Source: Eumeta japonica
Lineage: Eukaryota; Arthropoda; Insecta; Lepidoptera; Psychidae
Assembly (NCBI GenBank): GCA_005406025.1
Contig: BGZK01000187.1
Location: forward strand, 310,001-374,000
Direction: 5' to 3'
DNA: 64,000 bases
This document shows positions 24,511 through 35,127 of this stretch, in pieces. Numbering within the stretch: position 1 is the stretch's first letter; every line of letters starts with the position of its first letter. The notes under the pieces are model-generated. The model was given only the letters and a program-made list of their open reading frames with translations. It did no database searches and was not told the DNA's origin. The position numbers were made by a program, and so were the translations under genes.

Positions 24511-26850
24511 TTATAAATGGAAAATAAATGTCCAGACGGCGTCCAATATCGGTGTTCGTTATCGGAACATATTCAGACGTTTAAAAGTATTGAAATAGTG
24601 TCGCACGTTTTAGGAATTTCAAGTTATCTCTCGAAACTTATCTCCGTGAATACAAAAAAAAAAGAAGGAATGCCAATGCCACATTTCAAACCATTAGCCC
24701 ATTAGGTTTTTGGACATACGAATTGTGCACAATTTTAATAAGTGCGTAATATCGCTTGAATATTTTAACCGCCCTCCATCAAAGTTTTTGAACTTTACTC
24801 GTTATATTCCAATTCTCGTCGTACGTTATTTTTGTGGTTAAAATGGAAGTTCCACTCTTGAAACGTAAATCAAGGATGTTTACGCTGGCCGTTTGACTTT
24901 ATGGCCGTGGAATTCGTTTATCTTAGTCGTTAAAAATAAATTACTCCGTTTCGGATCTAAGTTTGTGGTTTTTCTTATGCACATTGTTTATGTTAGAAAC
25001 GGTAGTCGGCTGGCGATGCGTCCGTTTCGATATTTATGGTAATATAATGTGGCCCGTTTTTGTTTAAGCCGTAGTGATGACGTAAAGGCGCAAGGAACAT
25101 AGTATTACAAAGTCAGCGGTAAATATATAATAAAGTAAAAAAAAATAACTAAGATCATTATATCATAAAGAAACGTGACATTTTTTTAGTATTAATAGCC
25201 ATATTTTATTCTAAATTAACATAATTACTGGTTAATTGTGATGAATAGTGTCTTGGAAGCCAACGGTGTCTCTTTAGACGACTTCGAAAATGGTCGTATA
25301 CTCGATGCGTAGGTTTTCTCATGTTCACCGACTTCTCGGAAACTGATTCGGATAGTTTAAAGACTGTCATCGTTGTATGTTTGTTACTGATTTGTTGAAG
25401 TGAAACTTCTAATGCGACTTCCAACAAGGTTGCGTTAAACTTTTAACGCTACCATGGAGGGGGTATGAAAGCACTGCTGCGTTAAACGTTCAACGCTCTT
25501 GGGGAAGGGGAATAGAAAGAGACAGAGCGAGAGTGAATGTGTGGCACTCGAACGCATACGCGTAGTATACCTGTTACAGGCCAGCGCGAGCGTTAGCAAC
25601 GAGTAGCATCCAATATTCCAACGCAAGAGGGAGAGAGAAAGAAAGATACACAAACGTAGAAAGTAGGAGAGAGAAAGAGAGTGACTCAGTAGATTTCGTT
25701 TCGCAATTGTAACGTGCGACGATAAACGCAATTTCTACCCCTTCCTATTTTCATTTCCACATTACAAAGTTTCACTTCTTCCGGAGGGACTCCACGCATT
25801 ATTTTTTTTTTATTATCAACACCTCACACCTCACTCTCGGATTAGAGGAAAATATTCAAGTTTTCCACTGATTGTCAGGAGAAACAAAAAGATTTTCATA
25901 ATATAAAAAAGAGTAATGAAATGCAATGAATACTGCTCCGATACTTGACTGGCTTGACTTGGCACGTGCAGGAGATTGCTCGATTTACCGTGAGACATAA
26001 GCTCATTCAATTTTCATAGCGTCCATTTCAAACCCCATTTATCATTTAAAATAACCAGAGACCTTATTAAAACCTTATATTAAAACTATCCATTTTCACT
26101 AGTATGAATGCATGTATGATTACGTCTCGCCATAAGTCCATTTTATGTTGTTTTCAGTATGAATATAATAATGTAGAGTAAATTAATTGAATATTAACTT
26201 AAAAGTAAAATATAATATGCATTGATTACACTTTAAATAGTTAGAAAATAATCACGATCGACCACCGGCTTGAACTGATTTTAATTCTAGTCACAACAAC
26301 CACAGTCCCCTTTAACCGCCGACATCACAACAGCTTCTCGCTCGACACCCGTACTTCAGGCGTCAAGGGTACCGCAAAAGTCATCACGATCCCGCAGCGA
26401 ATTGAATGTAACAATGATACACCGCGGTGAGGTACGTTGCGTGTGTCGGCCGGTCACGCCCGCCCGCCTATGCGTCGTAATGATACAGAAAATTGGATAA
26501 TAATTTCAAATGAACCAGTGTTCTAGCAACGGACCGTTTAAGCGGCCCGGGCCCTTTCCGCTCGCGACGCCGGCCCTTCGCCGGTGCCTTCGTGGTGCAA
26601 GTGTCATTCTATGTTGCCTTCTGCTTATTTAATTTACGAAATCTTTGTTGTATTTCATGTTGATTATATTATCATTTCAATATTGAATTTAATTTTAAGC
26701 AGTTGTGATTTATAAAGAAAATCATTATAAAAGTTTTTATGAGTTATAATTTTAAAACTTTACTGTTTTAAAAAAAGTAATTATTAGTAACAATATTTTT
26801 TCAAATACGATATATGAGTACAATTAAAATTAGTAGGTCAATTTTAATTG

Positions 26851-26853
<3 letters not shown>
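24511..26853. other. noncoding stretch
   Basis: Contains two near-palindromes, GCGTTAAACTTTTAACGC (25432-25449) and GCGTTAAACGTTCAACGC (25479-25496), then a GA-rich tract (25626-25685), and a CpG-rich island at 26380-26600. Minus-strand frames at 25206-25731 are serine/leucine-rich translations of the GA tract and are not genes. Confidence 0.55.

Positions 26854-26902
<49 letters not shown>
26854..26902. repeat. (AT)n microsatellite, left of the repeat block
   Basis: 49 bases of alternating A and T. It directly abuts the unit GTCAAACGCATGCTTTGGG at 26903, mirroring the arrangement at 34978-35123. Confidence 0.95.
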
Positions 26903-26905
<3 letters not shown>

Positions 26906-27150
26906 AAACGCATGCTTTGGGACCATTTTTGTTTTGGGTTTAACTGATAGCCTACACAGTGACGAGTCCAACCGACCTAGATTTTTGTATATATTCTTAC
27001 ATTTCAACATATATGAACGATCTTCAACGTAACGCATAGTTCGAGGACTTTACAATGTAACGCATACTTTAGGGACATGTCCTCAAACTAACTGTTTAGC
27101 ATATATTTTTATATGGACGCATACTTCAGGACAGGTTTTTAGGGTTCTAC
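26903..27150 (+). repeat. 'ACGCATACTTT-GGGACA' units, left copy
   Basis: Four related strings can be seen: CAAACGCATGCTTTGGGACC (26905), TAACGCATAGTTCGAGGACT (27030), TAACGCATACTTTAGGGACA (27058) and GACGCATACTTCAGGACAG (27117). Similar strings in reverse orientation occur at 34955-35076. Function unknown; probably parts of an old element. Confidence 0.65.
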
Positions 27151-30100
27151 GTGACTTAAAGTGGACCATATTTTTGATATCAAATATTGTAAAACAATTT
27201 TATAGTATGAAGCAGTAAGAAATGAATTTTAAGACAACTACTATTCATATATGTATATATTTTCGTCTAATCCTTCACTGAGCCCAAGTACTTGTCTGAT
27301 TGCAACATACGAGGTATGTATGGTGGTGGATTTATTGTTCAATGTTAATCTGATATTTGTCATGCTATAAAATTATAAATACAAAAAAAAAAGTGTATGT
27401 GTATCTAACATGTATTCATTTTTTAATTTATATCTGGCTATTATCTTTTTAAACTTAAGAACGGTTAGACCGATCGTGATGAAAATTGCAATATGTAATT
27501 TCGATACACCATATACCATAAAAAAATCATTATTTTGTATTTCTTTATTATCATTATTAATTTATTTTATATAAGTGCATGTAAATGTGCGTGTTTGAAT
27601 GATCGTGCGCGCGTATATATGATATTTTATTGTTGTTTTCCATGATTATTAGGTTATGTAAATGTTGTTTAACCTATTGTTATTTGTTTTAAAACAAAAG
27701 AAGCGTTTGGTCCAATTTACCTATGCTAATAGTTTAACAAGGTATGGTTTGTAAATTTGAATGTAAGGAACTTTCATTTCCGAAAATTCTGTCACTAATA
27801 AGAAGTTATATTATTCACAGGAAAAATTAACATATGTATGTTATAGGTTATTTTTAATTCTAATATATATGTGTGTTCAGAAAAAAAAAATCATAATATC
27901 CATACCTTTTTATATAAAATGGTATAGATTTTCTATGGAGCATCTCTTATTGGAACTATGAAACTAATGCTTATATTTGTTTCGGTCAAAACAGAGAATC
28001 TTAATCTTTGCGTAGTCCGGACACTAGAGCTTTTTATTTTGTTTTCACATCAAAGATTATATAAATTTGAGTCTACTTTAGAATGTCACACATTATCATT
28101 AACTAGTTGGTGTCCGCGACTTCATCCGTGTGGACTTTAGCTAGATATATGTAAAAGATTAGCCTACAATACATTACCTAGCGAAGCTAAAAGGAGTGTT
28201 CTGATTTTAGCTTGTATGTAGGTAGTTTCGATGTATGTATATCTGTTCTCACATAACTTTTAAATTATTTACTATAATTTGACAAATGAAATATCGCTAG
28301 AAGCACATTTGTCGTCAACTAGTTATAGGCTGCGTGACGTCATTCTAAATTAATATATGTATTATACTATAATAAAAATAAAACCTAGACTAAATAAAAT
28401 ATAAAGTGGCACTACACACATTTTCTAAGAAAATATAAACCAACTACGACAAAATCGCACTCTGAAAAGTATGAAACATAAAATATTCTTATGTTTGCAC
28501 AATATAAAATATCTTCTTGTACATGCTACATTTATTTACTATATTGCAGCTATCCTCTAAACATTGCTATGTCTATGTATTACATTAAAATGTATATTTA
28601 AGTTGTCTACTTATATGAAAATATTGAATTGTTTGTAGATTAGAATTACAGACAAAATATAATATGTTCTTGTTTCTTACATTATAGAGTGCAATTTTTT
28701 CGTAATCGAATTTTAGATTTATTTTTTATTTTATATGACTTTTTACAACATTCAAATACACAGTTAATAATACAGATTCCTTGCTTTTGTCTGCAGCACC
28801 GCCTGCGTGGATGTGTAACTTATTTGTTATTTTCTATATCGAATAATCTTGATGTTGTTGATTCCAATCTCAAATCTGTTTTAGATTTAAGTCCAGATTT
28901 CACAATGAGTTCTGATTCGGTGATGTTCTCCATTTCAACCCTGCGTCTCTATTTTCGAATTACCTTGATACCGATATTGATTCAGGTTTCTTGCAAATTA
29001 TTGCACAGAAACGCTTTTGTGGGAGATATAAAATATCATGGAGTATAACCCAGAAAACATTCTACCTGTGTACTAAATTTCAATTAAGTTCGTCCTACCA
29101 CTTACGTAATAGAGTTAAGAACAACCAAACATCGTTATAAAGTACACATATTTATAATATTACGCTTAATAATATAATACAATGACTGATAAAGACGCAA
29201 TAGAAAACCACATAGTTCTTTTAATGTCCTATGAATTTTTCTATCCCCCTTAGTTGTCTTTGCTGGCTCTGACAACGCTCCTTCTAAGCAAAGCACACAA
29301 TAAGCATGGCCAACAGAATAAAATAAAATTAATAACTTTTAATCTTCTATTTATAAGGCGTTACATTACATTACAGATAAACATTGACAAAAGAAACAGT
29401 TTATGTCAACAGCTACATTTTATGTCATGAATTCTATTAGTTTTCTGAATTTCAACATAATTTGATAATTTGTCGAAGAGTTGTCGAGTTATAAGTAAAA
29501 ACTATAAGACCCCATAAAAATACAAACAGATTGAAAGACAAACAGACAATAGCTACTATAAGACAAAATGATATTTTCTATTAGTACAGTAAAGTTGATT
29601 AAATAAATTTAACTATTTGAACTACGAAAAACATACAACCGAACAGACAGCCAACAATTCATAACCTATGTCCGATTTCTACTGCCAAACTATTTCTGTG
29701 TCATATTTCGTCAAAATCGGTACAGCATAGGCGTGAATATCTAACAGACTGACAGACAAAGAGACGTTTGCATTTATAATACTAGTATTGAATCGTAAAA
29801 AACAATTACATAAAATATTACGCTTAAATTTTTAATAAACACTGCTTGTGAATTATTAAGTTAACTTTGAATTTTTCTTTATTAATAAAAGAAATTTATT
29901 TATTGAAAATAATAAAGAAGACAGAAAAAATAATAAAAATAACAACACATATCTGAATCCCGATTAATTTTAACGAAAAACTCTTTTGGATTGCCACTTA
30001 GACGGGCTTTTTCTGTTTAAAGCACTTCATGATTTTTATCTAAAATAATATTATGAGCAAAAAAGTACGAATTATTCAATTGCTTTTTGCAACGTTCACT

Positions 30101-30619
30101 TCTTTTTACTTATTTTTGATGGAAGGATAAACATACCACAAACATAGAAACTTAACGAACCCAAACGAGCATCTAACTAACATAAGTCGATATTATTTAG
30201 AATCTAAATTTTAGATTAACGAATACTTGAGTACATTAAACACGTGCTGTTAGTAATTCAAGGAAATATTGTACCAATACTAGGAAGACTATTATTCACA
30301 TCAGAATTTAAGGAACTCATTTAATTGTTTAATTAATGTGGATTAACTTGCATTTGTTGAAGTTAAATCAATTCTCAGTTTATACGTTATTATCATTATT
30401 CTTTTTGCGCATTTATCTTATATTTATTAGTTTCTTTTAAAATAATATTAGATGCTTATACATTATTGACCTCAAAATACCTGATTACCCCATAAAATAT
30501 TAACATTGATAACAATTGATAAGCAAAATAATTCAGATGTACAATCACAATTTAATGTATTTTTCATATACCTTCATTTAAAACTGCTCTTATAAATTGT
30601 TAAATAACAAAAATAGATG

Positions 30620-30975
30620 TTTATACGGGGCACTCTGTACACCCAACAGAAAAAAAAAAAACATCATCGTGGTACATGTTCGACAGTTCTTTAGAAAAAA
30701 CTTTAACGTTTTAAATATTTTTCTTATTACATGAATAATTTCAGAAATAATGCCTCCAAAGTAGCATAAATTCTGTCCTTCCTTTATTTTAAACCGCTAT
30801 GTCCAAAAGTATCAAAAATACATAGCTAACACTTAATAAATACTTTCAATGAAAATAATTTTGAACGTGATCGAATAATATACTATTTTTGAGTTATTTC
30901 CGAAAAACTGCGCTTCTCACCCAAAGGACGTAAGTTCCATGAAAATACGCTCTTTTGCTGATGCACTTTAATTTA
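30620..30975 (+). repeat. partial copy of the 53.7-kb lepidopteran repeat
   Basis: The text from 'ACAGTTCTTTAGAAAAAAC' to 'CTCTTTTGCTGATGCACTTT' matches 53938-54228 closely, including 'AAACTGCGCTTCT' and 'AAAGGACGTAAGT'. The outer modules of the longer copy (GGTTCC start and TTGGCC end) are missing here, so this is a truncated or internally derived copy. Confidence 0.8.
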
Positions 30976-32618
30976 CTTTTTTCATATTTGTATGTTATTA
31001 ATTTAGATTAGGCTCTTTGTACTTCTACCTTTTTATATTTACTTTTTTTGCTGTTATCTCTCTCTCTATCTCTATTAATTTTTGTATTTATATGCTCTAT
31101 CAAATAAGCAGTTAAATGAAATAAATAAGTATTATGTTAAACTTTAACACTCTGAGTTGAATTATTTACATATATTTCGTTATTTGTATTAGATCATAAT
31201 TACTATGAGATAAACATACAATATGCAACAAAATTTTACTCGTATAGTCACCCTGTTAGAAACGTAAAAACACAAAGATGACAAAGAGATTCCCTTATTT
31301 TATGGTGCCACACAGCGCCTTTCGGCGAGTGGCGGCGGCGTCTTTGATGTGATCATTGAAATTTATACTATTAGGATTATTGTATTCTTTTTAAAATTTA
31401 CAATTTTTGTATTAGTATGAAATTCAAACTTTTAAATAATGACTGATTGAATGTAGTTTGGTATTAAATATTTTGATTTCACATTTCACTATGAACCTTT
31501 ATAAAATTTTTAATAGAAAATTAATAAAAATTTATATGGCAGTCCTATACAAAGGCGCGTAGTCGTCGTGACAATAATACGATGTTTACAACGTCTAATG
31601 CTTGGAGTTATGAAAATGGGAGGCCACGGTAATAATAGTTCATAACTCCATGGTCTAATGTGATCTAAACGAAATTGGCAAGAATATTTATATAAAATTA
31701 AAGGACCATCATACAACTCTTACTTTGGAATGATGTTTCAGAATACATATAAAAAAGACTTAAATTTCTTGCCTTGACCGGCATTGCCTAAAACAATTCT
31801 TATAACGATTTTGTTTCTGTGTACTTATATCTGTTTAGGTAGTGTTATTTTTAATGAAGTGTATGTGCAGGCTAATTTTTGGAATCGGTTCTTATCTTTG
31901 AAAAAATATGTCATAATCATCAATCAAAACATGAATCTGATACCCACGACTGCAAGTATTTTGTTGATTTTCTATTTTTCTAGCATATTTTATTAAATGA
32001 TTTTTTAAATCATCTTGTTTCCATCTTTTTAGTCCACTTTTACGCAGTCAAATTTTCTATTAATTTAGTTATTAACTAATTTGTACCGCACCGGTGAAAC
32101 GCAAAAGAAGGATTACATGTGTTTACTTGTTTGTATGTATGTCCGTTCCTATATTCCCTCATAACTATTAAACTTATAAACCTAATTCGATTAGATTTAT
32201 TTCGGTGGCGCGATTGTCACAGTGTATATTAAAAAAAAATTACAAAAAATCAAAATCAAAAGCAGTCTTAAAATAAAAGTAGCGCTAAAGAAAATAAAAT
32301 TGCATATCTGTGGAGTGACATATCATTGAATAAGTCTTACAAAGTCAAGATGATGTTTCCAAATCTATTTTACTGCAATAAGCTCTGTTTAATATTTATA
32401 CGACCAGAAAGATTAACGAATAACAATATAGAAATCTAAGATTTATCACGATTATTACAAAGAGATACGACGATGACCATGCTAGTGAAAGGAAAACAAT
32501 TTTAGAATGTTGTTAAAACAGAATTAAAAGAAAAAACAATTAAGTAAATCCCGACTGCGAAAAGTGAATAAAAGATCTCAATAAAATGGAAAAAATATAG
32601 ATTTTTCAATATATAGAC

Positions 32619-33190
32619 AAATCAAACGAACCCAAATAGGATGAGTTTCTTTTGAGTAGCTTAGGAATTACTAGAATTTTTTTAAATTTCCTATCTAAAA
32701 TTTTTCATTAAAAATTCATTAGACCCCGGATAACTAACAAATTTCAAGTTTTGTTCAAGAAAATCAATCGAACCCAAACACGGCGAGTTTATTATGTGTA
32801 GCATATGAGCTCCTTTAACTATCTTCAGAAATCATCATTAGGCCCTGGGCATCATGTATGATTAAAGTCTTTGTTAAGAAATATCAAACGAATCCAAACA
32901 CGATAAGTATATCATTTATAGCTTAGGAATTCCTATGACCATCTTTTGGGTCTGATAATAAATTATCAGACTCTGTGTATAACAAGGTTATTGTTTTTAT
33001 CAAAACAATCAAATAGAGCTTAACATGATGGGCTTATCATATTTAGTTTAGGAGTTACTATGGCTACCTTCGGTCTCCATCATCAGACCAATTCGATGGT
33101 ATCATCATATTTCATTGTCACCTAACTTACATAAGTATACCAAATTTCAGCTTAATCGGATACCAGTAAATGGTTGAAAATTGGTTTGCG
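32619..33190 (+). repeat. degenerate tandem array, about four 120-140-bp units
   Basis: Each unit opens with a variant of ATCAAACGAACCCAAACACG (at 32621, 32763, 32883 and 33008) and goes on through 'AGCTTAGGAATTCCTATGACC' and 'CATCATTAGACC'. Spacing is 142, 120 and 125 bases. The end ('ATTGTCACCTAACTTACATA', 'CCAAATTTCAGCTTAATCGG') matches my recollection of a common lepidopteran repeat. Confidence 0.75.
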
Positions 33191-33355
33191 AATTTTGGAA
33201 CTGATAACATATATTCATATAACTATTACAAGTTAATAAAAAGCTTATCAAAATATATATCTATCAACTCATAAGTTTTTGTTTTACTATTTAGAAGTCG
33301 GTTCCTATTATATTTGTTCTCATTATATGATATATTAGCTTACAAATATGCACTT

Positions 33356-33384
33356 GCTATGGTGAACTATGGTTTCACCATAGC
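33356..33384. repeat. 11-bp perfect hairpin
   Basis: GCTATGGTGAA at 33356-33366, a 7-base loop (CTATGGT, which repeats the arm's own CTATGGT), and TTCACCATAGC at 33374-33384. It lies between the two tandem arrays. Confidence 0.85.
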
Positions 33385-33779
33385 GAAATGTTAATGGTCT
33401 ATTACATTCAAAGAGTTTCTTATTAATGAAGTAAGTATTCTTAGCATCCGTTGATAATTCGGTTCAACAGGAAAAAATACGCAGACAACGTCAGATACGA
33501 ATGCTAGTAATGCTAGTAATACACAATCCTGCTCCTCCCATCTAATTATAAAATATGCATCTCATGACTTTTTAAAGTTCGTACCTTGCTCTATAAAAAG
33601 TTTCATACAAAATTTAACCCCCCTTAACTCTAATGCAAAGCAAATTAGGCGCACATAGACACACGCAACTACATAAAAACTAAATATAAATACTAATAAT
33701 GAATATTGCTACTAAAGAATTAAAAAAATGATTGTTTTTTCATTGTTCTCATATGGTGTGGAAATAACACAGGATGTAT

Positions 33780-34510
33780 TTTTTTGGCAATCACAGGTTG
33801 TTCTGAATGTAACAAATTTTTATTACGATCGATTAAACAGTTTTAAGTTAACAAAGAACATAATACGTACAGGTCGACAGACAGTACACTAACACATTCT
33901 AATTGATCACCAATTTTATCACAATAGATGGAACGGTTCTAAGTTATAAAATAACACACAGAGAGACAGACAGAGAGTAGCCTATAATTTGCACAATATC
34001 ATGTTTTGACTCCATACTAATTTTTATCAATATTGGTCACCCTGTTCTTAAATTATAAAAGAACATATACACAGACTGCCAAACACACAGACACACAGTA
34101 ATCTATCATTTATGCAAGCACATGTTTTTTCCCTATTTTATTAAGTCAGTCACGCCATTCTTGTTAAAAAAATATATAGATAGACAAATAGACAAACAGT
34201 AGCCTATCATTTGCGCGGTCATATGTTCTAACGGTAAGCGATTTTCAACAAGATCGATTAAATCTTTTCAATTTATAAAAGATGATACAGACAGACGGAC
34301 TAAGAGACAGTAACTTATTATTTGCGCAATCATATGTTCTGACTGTACATTAATTTTCTACACAGATTGGTCGAATCATTTTAAGTTATAACAAAAACAT
34401 ACAGGTAAACAAACAGACAGACAGATTACTGTATAACAATTTTCGTCACAATCGGTCAAACTGTTCGTTAATTATAATAAGACATACAGACCGACGCTAC
34501 AAATTTATGT
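33780..34510 (+). repeat. degenerate tandem array, about seven 86-113-bp units
   Basis: An anchor of the form TTCTAAGTTATAAAA recurs at 33841, 33937, 34045, 34158, 34265, 34378 and 34464, each followed by 'ACA..ACAGACAGACAG' and then 'TAGCCTATCATTTGCGCAATCATATG'. Spacings are 96, 108, 113, 107, 113 and 86. Units differ at many positions, so the array is old. There is no coding frame. Confidence 0.8.
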
Positions 34511-34954
34511 AGTAGTATAAATTTAGTCGTAAAATACGGAGAACAGCTAAAGAAAATAAATAGGAAAAAAAAAGAATTATTATATAGGCAAAAACTTCGA
34601 AAATAAATATACCATAACATTTTTTGACGTTATAAATATAAAACTCTCACAAAATTGTGAAGCCTAGATACAAGCAAACCCCAAAAATATACATTAGTCC
34701 TTATTTTAATATTACAGTTTTAATAATAATTATTTTCAATATAGCAATATAAAAACAATCATAAAATATTCGAAATATAAACAAGAAAATTATTTTCATT
34801 CAGGCAAAGTCGGAGTAGTTTGGAGTCAATATTGAAATTCATTCTACTAAAATTAATCAAAATAATAACAATTATTAAGAAACTTATCTAGTTGTTACCT
34901 GTGAAAAAAAATGGCACTGAACCCTTGAAATGTTCACGCTTGACCAGTTGTCTC

Positions 34955-35075
34955 AAAGCATGCGTTACATAGAATGGGCTCAAAGTATGCGTTTGATATA
35001 AACATACTTTGGGGACAGTCCCCAAAGTATACAGATGTCCCTGAAGCATACGATCTATCGAAAACTGTCCTTGAA

Positions 35076-35076
<1 letters not shown>
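34955..35076 (-). repeat. 'ACGCATACTTT-GGGACA' units, right copy, inverted
   Basis: Read on the minus strand, the units seen at 26903-27150 recur: at 34992-34974 (TCAAACGCATACTTTGAGCC), near 34968 and near 35050. The plus strand also contains the perfect palindrome ATACTTTGGGGAC-A-GTCCCCAAAGTAT (35004-35030). The array ends directly at an (AT)n tract, as on the left. Confidence 0.65.

Positions 35077-35123
<47 letters not shown>
35077..35123. repeat. (AT)n microsatellite, right of the repeat block
   Basis: 47 bases of alternating T and A, nearly the length of the 49-base tract at 26854. Confidence 0.95.

Positions 35124-35127
<4 letters not shown>

Larger units (their letters stand above)
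27151..34954. other. AT-rich block built of decayed repeats
   Basis: No coding frame with family motifs; the largest (119 codons at 28689-29048) is not protein-like. CpG-rich islands are almost absent here, unlike the DNA on either side. Recognisable pieces: a remnant of a common lepidopteran element end at 28112-28131 ('CGACTTCATCCGTGTGGA'), a remnant at 29440-29785 ending in 'TTTGCATTTATAATACTAGTA', a partial copy of the 53.7-kb repeat at 30620-30975, another remnant at 32080-32220, and two tandem arrays listed separately. The block reads as a pile of old insertions. Confidence 0.6.

Noticed and set aside
26801..27037. Frames on both strands across 26.8-27.0 kb
   Set aside because: Both contain the translated (AT)n tract; neither shows a protein family.
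28689..29048. 119-codon plus-strand frame
   Set aside because: Phenylalanine/leucine-rich from AT-rich repeat DNA, no motif, and it lies in the decayed repeat block.
33780..34510. CRISPR array
   Set aside because: Units are long, degenerate and of uneven length, with no constant repeat and unique spacer pattern; it is a decayed tandem repeat in a eukaryotic genome.
27151..34954. piRNA cluster
   Set aside because: A pile of old repeats is compatible with one, but sequence alone cannot show it and orientation is mixed.
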